Shown here: positions 8,886 through 18,160 of the stretch, in pieces
How the letters are laid out: the number at the start of each line of letters is the position of its first letter
Numbering within the stretch: the first letter of the stretch is position 1
From: an uncultured Mollicutes bacterium
Lineage (GTDB): Bacteria > Bacillota_I > Bacilli_A > Acholeplasmatales > Anaeroplasmataceae
Direction: 5' to 3'
NCBI GenBank assembly: GCA_900540175.1
Contig: UQFG01000009.1
Span: 1 to 60,984 of the forward strand
Length of the DNA stretch: 60,984 nucleotides
Made by a program: the position numbers and the translations under genes
The notes under the pieces: generated by a model
Database searches by the model: none
What the model saw: the letters and a program-made list of their open reading frames with translations, nothing else
What the model was told of the DNA's origin: nothing

Positions 8886-10121
8886 CTACAAAAGCCGATC
8901 CAAGCGACGGGCAAAATCTTTCAAATAATTTTCCCGATACTGATTGATGGTCTTAGCCCCTTTGTATTCTTTTTCCGCAACGTCAGGATCCAAATCGTCG
9001 CTCCACCAATTTGTTAAATGCTGTTGCGTTTGAAAACGAGTCTGATCCTTTTCTTCGACCGATACAAATTGTCCTTGTTGATCATTGAGTTCTTCTAACG
9101 AACTTTCCAAGCGATATTGCCAAGCCCCAATTGATTTCGGCATAAAACGTACGCCGTATTTTCCTTCTCCTATATAAAATCCTTCAAATTTCTGTTGATC
9201 GATCACCAAATAAAAATAAACATGATCGTCGATTTGATTCGGTTCAAGAATCGGTCCGGAAAAGATCAATTCCATAACCTCAAATCGTTCGACCGTATCC
9301 TGTAATGTCGTGTTTCTTGTAAATGTTTGCGTCGGACGATGATACACTTGAACAAAACGACCGCCCCAACTGTCTTTTTGCGGTTCTTCGGGATTTCCGT
9401 TTAATAACCATGCAACCGAAGGCGTATCACCCATTTTAATCACACCGCCTAATTGACTTGCAAAAAAATCGCCTAAGGCTCCGTGGTGCTTAATATGTTC
9501 GGATACAAATGTTTGATTGGATAAATCTTTTTCTGTTTTTCCGCCGTTAAACCAACCTCTGTAAGTGGAATTGTTTTCTATGATCCAAATATCGGGATGC
9601 TCCTTTAAAATATACTGATAGGCGTTTAAGCCCCATTTTTTATTCGGACCGCCGATAAAGTAAACTCTTATCTTGGATTTGATTTCCGGAGCGTCGTGAA
9701 GCGCTTGCGCAACATCTTCCAACAATCCCCAACATAGAATATAAAGCGGCCTTGAATCCTTCTTTTTGGCACACTGAATAATGTGATTGGATCCTTCCGT
9801 TGCTTTGCGATAGCCTTTATAAGGAGCAATTTTTCTTTCTCCTTGCTTGGTAATGGATCTTAAGTACGACGGCGTGGGATAATTGTTATGATACCGGAAA
9901 AGTTTCGGATAATCTTTTTCATAAATATCGATAACTTTTAAAATATCTTCCACTGTTCCATCGCCCCATGCAGAGGATAAAATCCCCTCTGTGTCAAACA
10001 GATCGGAATACAACAAATAATGGACCAACGATTGAAAATCGTCCGGATCGCTACCACCGATATCCGTACTGATGATTATGCGATAACGTTGTCCGAATAA
10101 AGCTCCTTTATTTCGTAACAT
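8886..10121 (-). CDS. DUF1593 protein, nucleoside-hydrolase-like glycoside domain
   Basis: 411 residues from the preferred start. The segment YRIIISTDIGGSDPDDFQSL mirrors the metal- and ribose-binding Asp loop of nucleoside N-ribohydrolases and is the hallmark of DUF1593 (first noted in a cellulose-binding protein of Saccharophagus). A C-terminal beta-rich part follows from about residue 290. No signal peptide, so probably cytosolic. The ATG at 10121 overlaps the GH43 stop by 14 bases; an in-frame ATG at 10199 would extend it by 26 residues, without homology support. Likely acts on an imported glycoside with GH43; substrate unknown. Confidence 0.8.
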   Translation of the reverse strand: MLRNKGALFGQRYRIIISTDIGGSDPDDFQSLVHYLLYSDLFDTEGILSSAWGDGTVEDILKVIDIYEKDYPKLFRYHNNYPTPSYLRSITKQGERKIAPYKGYRKATEGSNHIIQCAKKKDSRPLYILCWGLLEDVAQALHDAPEIKSKIRVYFIGGPNKKWGLNAYQYILKEHPDIWIIENNSTYRGWFNGGKTEKDLSNQTFVSEHIKHHGALGDFFASQLGGVIKMGDTPSVAWLLNGNPEEPQKDSWGGRFVQVYHRPTQTFTRNTTLQDTVERFEVMELIFSGPILEPNQIDDHVYFYLVIDQQKFEGFYIGEGKYGVRFMPKSIGAWQYRLESSLEELNDQQGQFVSVEEKDQTRFQTQQHLTNWWSDDLDPDVAEKEYKGAKTINQYRENYLKDFARRLDRLL

Positions 10122-11607
10122 GTGATCGTTTTCTCGTCTTTCTAACTTTAAAATATTGATAACAAGCCACTCCGGAGGATTGATTTTTGCTTCGGGCATA
10201 AAGACCTACTTTCGCCCCGATCCAACGGCCGGCTGTGGCAATAAAACGTTTTTTGAAATAATGATCGTTGAATCCCAACTGATATTCCAATGTATAAATA
10301 TCTTTATTGCGTGCCTTTAAACGCCAGGTGATTTGATTAGAAGGATAGAAAATCCGTTCCAAGACGGTTTCCGGTTGTTGAAATGATCCTTCTCTAAGTT
10401 CCACATAACAGCCGTCTTCTTCTTGATGCAATGCCAAATAAGCATACTGCTGCCCCATCATGACCAATCCCGTTTCATCCCCGGTTGAAAAATCACATAA
10501 AACGGATGTTTCAACGGTAAAATTCAAATACATGACCTTTTGAAGCAAACTTTGCGGAACTAAATGAAGCGGAAGCGTTTCATCGGTTTGAACACAAGAC
10601 AAATAAAGTCCGTTGTCCACTTTCCACCAATCCGGTTTGGGATTAGCCGGTGTCTGCCATACCAAAGACAAGCGGTCCTGAAACAAATCGTAAGACGGAA
10701 TGGCATCGTTTGATAAAACCGCAACCGGATAGTCAGACTCGCTGACCGGTGTTCCGCACAGTAACGGATCACTGACTTGTCCCATCAACGGCCAATCGTT
10801 ATACCATAAGACCGGTTGTAAATGCACGATCCGACCATAAGCGCGCATATCCTGGAAATGGATAAAGGCCCAATGATCTTCATCATCTAAATCCACTAGC
10901 GCCCCCTGGTGCGGACCGTTAACCAGCGAATCACCTTGAAATAAAACGATTTTAGATTCGTAAGGTCCTTCGATGTTTTTACTTCTTAAAGCCGTCTGCC
11001 AGCCGCCTTTTACGCTTCCGGCCGGTGCCAAAATATAATAGTAGCCGTTTCGCTCGTTGAATTTCGGTCCTTCGATCGTCGGATTTTGATCATGCCCGTC
11101 GTAAATGATCTGATAAGTAGGCGAGATGCTTCCACTTAAGTCCGGCTTGACTTCATATAGCCCCAAACAAGAATTGAAACCAGCTCGGCTCTTGGCAAAC
11201 CCAATCACGACATAACATTTGCCGTTGGTCCAAATCGGGCACGGATCTTCCAATCCTTTTCCCTCGATCAAAGGCCATAACGGACTCCATGTTCCAAACG
11301 GATCTCGTGTTTTGGAAACATAAATTCCTTCATCCGGAAACGGAATCAAACAATAATACCATCCGTCATGAAAGCGAATGGACGGCGCCCAAGCCCCATC
11401 GCCGTGACAGACGCGGTCAAAGCGTTCAAACGGAATCCGATCAAAAACATAATTGATCAGTTTCCAATTTACCAAATTTTTGGAATGAAGAACCGGAATG
11501 CCCGGTACATGGTTGAAACTGGATGCAACCATAAAAAAATCATCTTTGACCCGAATCACATCCGGATCGGAATAGTCGGCTTGAATAATTGGATTTGTAT
11601 ATCTCAT
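10108..11607 (-). CDS. GH43 family glycosidase (beta-xylosidase / arabinofuranosidase-like)
   Basis: 499 residues, opening MRYTNPIIQADYSDPDVIRV. The three GH43 carboxylates are visible: Asp14 (SDPDV, base), Asp121 (LEDPCP, pKa modulator) and Glu179 (TIEGPKF, acid). After the five-bladed propeller (to about 300) comes a beta-sandwich domain typical of GH43 xylosidases. No signal peptide is present, so it should work on imported oligosaccharides. It heads a two-gene unit with the DUF1593 gene from the promoter at 11630-11658. Exact specificity (xylan or arabinan oligomers) cannot be read from sequence. Confidence 0.92.
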   Translation of the reverse strand: MRYTNPIIQADYSDPDVIRVKDDFFMVASSFNHVPGIPVLHSKNLVNWKLINYVFDRIPFERFDRVCHGDGAWAPSIRFHDGWYYCLIPFPDEGIYVSKTRDPFGTWSPLWPLIEGKGLEDPCPIWTNGKCYVVIGFAKSRAGFNSCLGLYEVKPDLSGSISPTYQIIYDGHDQNPTIEGPKFNERNGYYYILAPAGSVKGGWQTALRSKNIEGPYESKIVLFQGDSLVNGPHQGALVDLDDEDHWAFIHFQDMRAYGRIVHLQPVLWYNDWPLMGQVSDPLLCGTPVSESDYPVAVLSNDAIPSYDLFQDRLSLVWQTPANPKPDWWKVDNGLYLSCVQTDETLPLHLVPQSLLQKVMYLNFTVETSVLCDFSTGDETGLVMMGQQYAYLALHQEEDGCYVELREGSFQQPETVLERIFYPSNQITWRLKARNKDIYTLEYQLGFNDHYFKKRFIATAGRWIGAKVGLYARSKNQSSGVACYQYFKVRKTRKRSHVTK

Positions 11608-11629
11608 CTTTTTTTACCTCTTTGTATTG

Positions 11630-11658
11630 ATCTTACCACGAAACCGGAAAGAAAGCAA
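11630..11658 (-). promoter_or_regulatory. Promoter of the GH43-DUF1593 unit
   Basis: TTGCTT (11653-11658), 17-base spacer, TAAGAT (11630-11635) on the minus strand, followed by AGAGG before the GH43 start. No operator-like palindrome is seen here. Confidence 0.7.
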
Positions 11659-11671
11659 TTTGAACATCAAA

Positions 11672-11697
11672 AAGACGAGGGAAAATTCCCTCGTCTT
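11672..11697 (-). terminator. Terminator of the malEFG operon
   Basis: Twelve-base stem AAGACGAGGGAA / TTCCCTCGTCTT with two-base loop, then TTTTT on the minus strand. It overlaps the stop codon of the last lipoprotein gene and separates the maltodextrin operon from the GH43 unit. Confidence 0.88.
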
Positions 11698-12436
11698 ATA
11701 ATTGTTCCAAGCGTGAAATCACGCCATTGTAACGACATTCGATGATCGTTTCCATTGCTGTTTGTTTTTCCCAGTTAATGGATTTAGAAGAAAGTTTCAA
11801 CACCATTCCGTTGGTATTGACTTCAAAATAATGCATCGTTACGATTTCATATCCGTCTTCGTCATTGGCTGCCGTGTTAACTTGATATATCAGCGTTTGT
11901 TTGTCTTCAGAAAGCGAAAAACAAGGATAGTACCTTCCCGCATTGGCCAAAATATAATCGCCGTAATACAGACCGCCGCTGTGATAGCCCGCTTCCAATT
12001 CCAAATAAAAGAAATTTTTAATGGACGTCGCAACATCTTCGTCGTTATACGACAACATCTCCACCTGATCATCGCATTTTTGCTGGGCAAAAACCGAACC
12101 GTCCGATTCAAGATACGTTAAAATTTGCTGATTTTCATATAAATACTGATCGCCGCCGTCGCCTAAGAACGTACCGGATGCATCCGTACTCTGATAATAG
12201 TATTTTTCTTTGGTACTTTGATCCAAACAAAACCGAGTACGGACACTGCCGATCGCCTGTTCTTGTTCATAATACGTTTGCGTAATCGTTCCTTCGGCCG
12301 TTTTGGTTTCTTCGTAGGCTTCTTCGAAAGAAAACAAATCGACGAAATCTTTGATCGGTCCTTCCGGAATCGCTTGGGTACAGCCGCAAAACAAAAACAA
12401 CAAAACGACGATCAACAATCCGTTTATTTTTTTCAT
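11696..12436 (-). CDS. Lipoprotein of unknown function, last gene of the maltodextrin operon
   Basis: 246 residues with a lipoprotein signal peptide: charged MKK, hydrophobic core and lipobox LFCGC, with Cys19 as likely lipid anchor. The mature part is rich in Tyr, Asp and Glu and predicted beta strands (for example DQYLYENQQILTYLE), ending in FEVNTNGMVLKLSSKSINW. I do not recognise the family. It lies 10 bases after another unknown lipoprotein gene, and both follow the import ATPase, so a role in surface handling of alpha-glucan or in envelope assembly is only inference. Confidence 0.75.
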   Translation of the reverse strand: MKKINGLLIVVLLFLFCGCTQAIPEGPIKDFVDLFSFEEAYEETKTAEGTITQTYYEQEQAIGSVRTRFCLDQSTKEKYYYQSTDASGTFLGDGGDQYLYENQQILTYLESDGSVFAQQKCDDQVEMLSYNDEDVATSIKNFFYLELEAGYHSGGLYYGDYILANAGRYYPCFSLSEDKQTLIYQVNTAANDEDGYEIVTMHYFEVNTNGMVLKLSSKSINWEKQTAMETIIECRYNGVISRLEQL

Positions 12437-12446
12437 CTTCTAAACT

Positions 12447-13079
12447 CTAGCGAAACGTGTACGTCGCCGATCCGTAACAACTCTTGCTGTCGGGATCGTG
12501 ATGGGCATTGATCGTTTCAAAAAATTCGCTGACTAAATAGCCGTTTTTATCGTACTCGATCGTAATATTCCACTTCGCACGCATCGTAATATTATTGTTG
12601 TTTTTGTCAATGATCAACGGTTTGTTGACTGCAAATGCTTTGACATAAAACCCGCCGTCTGTCCGTTCGTAATAATAAATTTCATCTAGTCCCAGTGTTC
12701 GGTGAATTTTATCCTGCAGCCGATACTTCGTAGAAGCCGGGAGTTTATCATCGGCAACCGCTTCGGTAAACCAGTTTTCCGGTGTAATGTGAAGCGGTAC
12801 TTGTAAATAGTATGAGGAACTGTCCACACTGTAAACATCCGTTGAATCGGTAAAATCCACTTCATCATCGATCCGATCCGAAACGATCGCCAAAAAGTTC
12901 ATACTGCCGGTATAGGCGACTTTTGAATAAGAACTTTGACTTTCAAACAAAGAAATGATGTCATCTTCCAACTTCTCTTCGCTGATATATCCTTTTTCGG
13001 GCGCTTTTTGATCACCGCATCCGATCAACGCAAAAGACAAAAAAGCAAGGATCACCAAAAGAAAAGATTTCAATTTCAT
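12447..13079 (-). CDS. Lipoprotein of unknown function in the maltodextrin operon
   Basis: 210 residues, signal peptide MKLKSFLLVILAFLSFALIG followed directly by the lipobox Cys21. The mature protein alternates short strands with acidic loops; no catalytic motif was seen. AGGAGG precedes the start. Its C-terminal stretch (YDKNGYLVSEFFETINAH) has the same flavour as the end of the neighbouring lipoprotein, so the two may be distant relatives or partners; this is a visual impression only. Confidence 0.75.
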   Translation of the reverse strand: MKLKSFLLVILAFLSFALIGCGDQKAPEKGYISEEKLEDDIISLFESQSSYSKVAYTGSMNFLAIVSDRIDDEVDFTDSTDVYSVDSSSYYLQVPLHITPENWFTEAVADDKLPASTKYRLQDKIHRTLGLDEIYYYERTDGGFYVKAFAVNKPLIIDKNNNNITMRAKWNITIEYDKNGYLVSEFFETINAHHDPDSKSCYGSATYTFR

Positions 13080-13109
13080 ATAATATCAACCTCCTTTAAG
13101 CAACACATA

Positions 13110-15653
13110 TCAATAAATTTTAATATCCATTGCTTTTTCGGTAATATGAACTTTCTCGATATTGAAAGTTACTTTCAAACGGGTTTGATCCACTTGATTT
13201 TGATCCGTCAACAGATAAATTTCGTGCGAACCTTGACCGTCATCCAAAACGCATTTCAAATACTTTTTCGTTCCGTAATCCAGCAACTCCTTCACTTCCA
13301 CATCCAATCCCATATCGGCATTTAAAACATACGCATCATGCGGTACTTCGATCAAATATTGTTTCGTGAACACTTTAACGCCCAACGATTGGATCATTTT
13401 ATTGGAAATCGCGTCATTGGAAAGAATCACCAAATCCTGAATTTTAAAGAAGAAAATAATATTGGCGCGCATCAACGCTTCGTCGTATTCTCCTTTTAAT
13501 TTCTTCAACTGCGCTTTATACTCTTTGGTCAACTCTTTTGCCGGGAAAGCTTCCTTATTGCATTCTTTAACCAAATCGCCGTACTGTTTTTTAAGATTAT
13601 CTTTGGTACGCTTGAAATTACCTTTTAAAGAATTGACTTCGCCTTCATAACGAATCGCTTCCAAATTGGTTCGTTTTTCAAGTTCGTTGTGTTCTTCCAA
13701 ATCATGATTTTCTTTAAATTCATGATACTCCTGCGCTCTTTTACGGTATGCATCGCGGTCTTTATTGATGGCTTTGAAGGCTTGGAACGCCTCTTGTTCT
13801 TCTTTGCGAATTTTAGAATAAGTTTCGGTAACCTCACGGGCAATCCGTTCGTTGTTTTGCAGATGAACTTTTTTCAACTCCGCCAATTCATCCTGCAATT
13901 GTTTTTTCAAACGGGCAAGACGTTCAGCCACATCTTTTTTCTTTTCCGCCAATTTCGATGCGTTTTTCTCCATAACGGCTTTTGAATCGACTTCCTGAGC
14001 GATGCTGAAATCTTTTTCGTATTGCGTCGTCAAGGCATCGATTTGCGGTTCGTATTTTTCTTTTACTTTTTCGACTCTTTCTTCGATTACCGTTTCATAG
14101 CGGTTTCCGACAAACGATTTGGCCGTCGCATAGTTCAAGAACATCGCATTGATTCGGTCATAGGCTTCAACAGCCGCTAAAACCGTTTTTCCGTTTTGTT
14201 GGAAAGAAAGCAACGTAAAATCCAAATCCAAATACCATACTTCTTTGGCATGAATCGTTTCCGTTGTGTTCGCAAACAAAAGGCTTTCGCTCAACTGGAT
14301 ATTGACCAGTTGCCGATCCGAGATCGTTTCAACCGAGTCGATCGTCACTTCCACACCGGTTTGATGATTCAACCGAATGGCTTCGGTAGGAATCAGTACT
14401 TCGTAATTTCCGTTCGGAACCGCAACAGCCTTCGGAAGTTGGAAAGAAAGACCGCCGAAAGACATCATTCCGTCTTTGACAACCGCATCGACCAAATTGA
14501 CAGAAGGAATTCTCGGATTGATCGTTTCTTCGGTTTCTTTATCAAACATATGGACTTTGGTCATATCCAGTGCCGCTTTGACGATCTGACCTTTGGATAA
14601 TCCGTAAGTCGATCTTCCTTTGATGATCACACGAGTCGACGTTTCGCCGAACCCGTCTCCTTGCATGTTGATGTCTCCGTAAATCAAGGTTTCGTTTCCG
14701 AGTTCTTCAAAATGGGAAATCCGAACATCCACCAACGTTTTGGATTTCTTAACCACATCCGGTTCTAAAGAAATATCTTCACAACGCAAGCCGACCAAAA
14801 CCGTCTTACCGTTAAAGTATTGCGGCTGAACCTTGGCCAGCAGTTGCTGCGGTACCAACAAAGAGTTTTCACTCCAATTGAAATCCATGCGGATTTTATC
14901 TTTGACTTTGGTAAGCGTCGCTTGGAAGATGTTCATTTGCGGTGTGCCGATAAATCCGGCCACAAACAAATTGTTGGGGTAATCGTACAAATTTTTCGGT
15001 GTATCGATTTGCATGATTTTTCCCAAACGCATAACGACAACCCGTGTTCCCAGTGTCATCGCTTCGACTTGGTCATGGGTTACGTAAATGAATGTCGTTT
15101 TCAATTCTTCATGCAGTTTGGAAATTTCACTTCTCATCTGCGTTCTTAGTTTCGCATCCAAGTTCGAAAGCGGTTCATCCAGCAACATAACTTTCGGATT
15201 TCTTAAAATCGCCCGACCAAGCGCAACTCTTTGCCGCTGACCGCCGGACATCGCTCTTGGTTTGCGATCCAAATATTCCACCAAATCCAAAACATTGGCT
15301 GCCCACAATACTTTTTTATGAATTTCCGCATTCGGTACATGCCGCAATTTCAAACCGAAAGCCATATTCTCGTAAACCGTCATATGCGGATAAAGGGCAT
15401 AGTTTTGGAATACCATCGCAATATCGCGGTCTTTCGGTTCGACATCGTTTACGATTTTATCATCAATATACAGTTCTCCTGCACTGATATCTTCCAGACC
15501 TGCGATCATTCTTAAAGTGGTCGATTTGCCGCAGCCCGAAGGACCGACAAAAACAATGAATTCCTGATCTTTGATATCCATCGTGAAGTCGGATACGGCT
15601 TTGGTGCCGTTAGGATAAACTTTATAAATATGTTCTAATCTTAATCCTGCCAT
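13110..15653 (-). CDS. MsmX/MalK-like sugar ABC ATPase with long coiled-coil C-terminal extension
   Basis: 847 residues, more than twice the usual ~370 of this family. Residues 1-240 are a standard import ATPase: Walker A GPSGCGKST 37-45, signature MSGGQRQR 145-152, Walker B VMLLDEP 155-161, H-loop THDQVEAM. A normal TOBE region follows, reaching KVHMFDKETEET at about 376-387, where relatives stop. Added are a second beta domain (about 390-510), a charged coiled coil (about 525-735) and a final TOBE-like domain (about 765-840) ending KVTFNIEKVHITEK. It energises MalFG encoded just upstream. No frameshift or fusion join is visible, so the extension seems genuine. Confidence 0.92.
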   Translation of the reverse strand: MAGLRLEHIYKVYPNGTKAVSDFTMDIKDQEFIVFVGPSGCGKSTTLRMIAGLEDISAGELYIDDKIVNDVEPKDRDIAMVFQNYALYPHMTVYENMAFGLKLRHVPNAEIHKKVLWAANVLDLVEYLDRKPRAMSGGQRQRVALGRAILRNPKVMLLDEPLSNLDAKLRTQMRSEISKLHEELKTTFIYVTHDQVEAMTLGTRVVVMRLGKIMQIDTPKNLYDYPNNLFVAGFIGTPQMNIFQATLTKVKDKIRMDFNWSENSLLVPQQLLAKVQPQYFNGKTVLVGLRCEDISLEPDVVKKSKTLVDVRISHFEELGNETLIYGDINMQGDGFGETSTRVIIKGRSTYGLSKGQIVKAALDMTKVHMFDKETEETINPRIPSVNLVDAVVKDGMMSFGGLSFQLPKAVAVPNGNYEVLIPTEAIRLNHQTGVEVTIDSVETISDRQLVNIQLSESLLFANTTETIHAKEVWYLDLDFTLLSFQQNGKTVLAAVEAYDRINAMFLNYATAKSFVGNRYETVIEERVEKVKEKYEPQIDALTTQYEKDFSIAQEVDSKAVMEKNASKLAEKKKDVAERLARLKKQLQDELAELKKVHLQNNERIAREVTETYSKIRKEEQEAFQAFKAINKDRDAYRKRAQEYHEFKENHDLEEHNELEKRTNLEAIRYEGEVNSLKGNFKRTKDNLKKQYGDLVKECNKEAFPAKELTKEYKAQLKKLKGEYDEALMRANIIFFFKIQDLVILSNDAISNKMIQSLGVKVFTKQYLIEVPHDAYVLNADMGLDVEVKELLDYGTKKYLKCVLDDGQGSHEIYLLTDQNQVDQTRLKVTFNIEKVHITEKAMDIKIY

Positions 15654-15669
15654 AACTTCTTCTCCTTAC

Positions 15670-17301
15670 TCACTTAACTATAGCAATACTATAGGGGGGC
15701 AACAAAATACTGTTGTCCTTTTGCATACCGATGTATTTGTCTTGATCCACAACGATTTGACCGACGACTTGTGTAAAGCCTTCCGTCTGGTATGCAACAT
15801 TTAAGTCTTCTGTGGGCGAAAAATTAAAGATGATTCCGATTCTTTTTCCGCCGTATTCCTTTGCAATAAACAATTCTTTTTTCGTTTCTTTTTCCATTTC
15901 GATCAAAGAAACACTACCCCTTGCGATTTCCGGGTTTTGATTTCTGATCAATAGAACTTTTTTATAAAAATGATAAATAGAAACCCGATCTTCCATTTGT
16001 TCGGCAACCGTCGGATACGGGTACTGACTGCCGGTAATACCGGATAACATGCTGCAATCACCGGTTCCGTCTTTTCCCCAACGAATCGGAATCCGAACAT
16101 TTTCGTCTTTATTCGCACTGCCCGCATTCGTACCGAACAGCCCTACTTCATCGCCGTAATACGTAAACGTCGTTCCGTTTAACATCTGCAACAAAGCGTA
16201 TTGAAACTTGGTTTTGCGAACATCTCCTGCCGATGTAAACCGAGGTGTATCGTGATTATCGATAAACGGTGCCGGAATGCAATTAGAAGCCATTTCGATA
16301 TTGGCCAGCATGCCGTCGAAATAACTTCCAAGAGCGGCTCCGTCCCGATTGATCGAATTCATGATAAATCCATTGGGACTGGAAATGCTGCCCGGGAAAT
16401 TAAAGAACGAATCACACCCGCTTTGGTAATATTCTTCGATAACCTGCGCACTATCCCAACATTCCCCGACGATGTAGGCATCGGGATTTTTCTGTTTGGC
16501 CCATGAATTGAGTTTGGCGAGAAATTCGACATTTTTTGCCGTACTGCCCATATAATAGTATTTGACGGCATCCAAACGGAACCCATCTATGCCTTTGTCC
16601 AAATAAAAATCGATGATTTTTTGAATGTCTTCTTGAACCAAAGAATTATCCAAATTCAATTCCGGCATCGACGAAGAAAAATTACATTCGTAATAAAAAT
16701 CTCTTCCGGCTACTTTCTGATAGCCCACATTGCCCGGGATGTCTTCTTTCGTATCGTAAAACGAATAGTAATCATGCCACCGTTCTTCTTCTTCGGTCAA
16801 GGACTGACCGTTTAAATACTTTTGATGAATCGAAGCCGATTTATTGAAAGAAGGATGATTGATACCGGTATGATTCAACACCAAATCCAAAATAATTCGG
16901 ATATTGCGTTTATGACATTCCTCAATCAATTCTTCCAAATCGTCCATGGTGCCATAGGACGGATCCACAGCAAAATAATCGTTTACATCGTATTTGTGAT
17001 AAGAATCCGACGGATGAATCGGCATGAGCCAAATTCCGTTAAAACCCAAATCGTCAATGTAATCGAGTTTTTCGATAATCCCCTGTAAATCGCCGATTCC
17101 ATCACCGTCGCTATCGTAAAAACTGCGGACAAAGATTTCGTAATAATTGCGATAATTGTCTTCTATCACGTTCGTGTTCACCAAATCTTCTTCTATTCTC
17201 ACTCCGTATTTGCCTGTTTGACAGGAACACATCCCTATACAAAAAAGGATCAAACAAACAAACGATCGGATTCTAACCTTTGACTGCCCCACCGGTAACA
17301 C
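15670..17301 (-). CDS. Lipid-anchored extracellular GH13 alpha-amylase-type enzyme
   Basis: 543 residues. The N-terminus carries a lipoprotein signal (hydrophobic SFVCLILFCIG and lipobox MCSC), so the enzyme sits outside the membrane. GH13 regions: DLVLNHT (I), GFRLDAVKYY with the nucleophile Asp (II), VGECW with the acid Glu (III) and FIDNHDTPR (IV). DSDGDGIGDLQG is a calcium-type loop. It should cut starch or glycogen into maltodextrins for MalEFG. The start is a GTG at 17301 overlapping malG by 29 bases; a second GTG at 17292 has the better spaced AAGGTG and is an alternative. Confidence 0.93.
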   Translation of the reverse strand: MLPVGQSKVRIRSFVCLILFCIGMCSCQTGKYGVRIEEDLVNTNVIEDNYRNYYEIFVRSFYDSDGDGIGDLQGIIEKLDYIDDLGFNGIWLMPIHPSDSYHKYDVNDYFAVDPSYGTMDDLEELIEECHKRNIRIILDLVLNHTGINHPSFNKSASIHQKYLNGQSLTEEEERWHDYYSFYDTKEDIPGNVGYQKVAGRDFYYECNFSSSMPELNLDNSLVQEDIQKIIDFYLDKGIDGFRLDAVKYYYMGSTAKNVEFLAKLNSWAKQKNPDAYIVGECWDSAQVIEEYYQSGCDSFFNFPGSISSPNGFIMNSINRDGAALGSYFDGMLANIEMASNCIPAPFIDNHDTPRFTSAGDVRKTKFQYALLQMLNGTTFTYYGDEVGLFGTNAGSANKDENVRIPIRWGKDGTGDCSMLSGITGSQYPYPTVAEQMEDRVSIYHFYKKVLLIRNQNPEIARGSVSLIEMEKETKKELFIAKEYGGKRIGIIFNFSPTEDLNVAYQTEGFTQVVGQIVVDQDKYIGMQKDNSILLPPYSIAIVK

Positions 17302-18160
17302 CTTCTACATAGTAGCCTTGCAACCAGAAGAACAACACCATGATCGGAATGGATACAACCACACCGGCCGCACAGAAAATCGGGAAAAAGGTTGTTCCTG
17401 CTTCTTTGGTCATCATCTGCTGTAAGCCGACCGCAACGTTAAACAATTCGGCATGGCCGCCCGCGATAACCGATGCGAACATATAATCGCCCCAAGGTCC
17501 TGTAAAAGCCAATAAAACGGTATAAACGATAATCGGTTTGGATAGCGGCATGATGACACGCCAGAAAATGGTATTCTTATTGGCCCCGTCAATCATAGCC
17601 GCTTCATCAAGCGAATGAGAAATGGTATCGAAGAATCCTTTGGATACGTAATAATTCATGGCACTGCCGGCAACATAGATTAAAATCAATCCGACAAGAC
17701 CGTTGATACCCGAAACCAAATTAAGTTGTTTTAAAACAAAGTAATTGATGATCATTCCCAAAAAGCCCGGGAACATACCGATAACCAGAATCAATTTCAT
17801 GTATTTGGTTCTGGTCGCAAACCGTAACCGTGAAAAAGAATACGAGGTCATCAGCGTTAAAACCGTCTGTAAAACCGATGAAATCAGCGCAATGACAAAC
17901 GTATTCAACCACCAACGCCAAAACGGGTAAGTTTTGTTGGCGATCAATTGAACATAGTTGTCGAATGTCCATTGTTTGGGAATCAGTAAAGAGGCCTGAT
18001 ACGTTTGGGCAAACGACTGTATAATCAAGTAAACAAACGGCAAAATCCAACAAACGGACATGACGATCAAAAACGCATAAATCAATATTTTGCCGGTTGT
18101 ATTCTTAAGTTTTCTGGTACTGATTCCGTGTACATTATAAATATCTAACTTTTTTGTCAT
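17273..18160 (-). CDS. malG: Maltodextrin ABC transporter permease MalG
   Basis: 295 residues with six membrane segments. The cytoplasmic EAA loop DEAAMIDGANKNTIFWRVIM (about 190-210) docks with the ATPase. The C-terminus VEGVTGGAVKG is the usual MalG ending. Start overlaps the malF stop as ATGA, showing translational coupling. Its end overlaps the amylase gene. Confidence 0.94.
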   Translation of the reverse strand: MTKKLDIYNVHGISTRKLKNTTGKILIYAFLIVMSVCWILPFVYLIIQSFAQTYQASLLIPKQWTFDNYVQLIANKTYPFWRWWLNTFVIALISSVLQTVLTLMTSYSFSRLRFATRTKYMKLILVIGMFPGFLGMIINYFVLKQLNLVSGINGLVGLILIYVAGSAMNYYVSKGFFDTISHSLDEAAMIDGANKNTIFWRVIMPLSKPIIVYTVLLAFTGPWGDYMFASVIAGGHAELFNVAVGLQQMMTKEAGTTFFPIFCAAGVVVSIPIMVLFFWLQGYYVEGVTGGAVKG

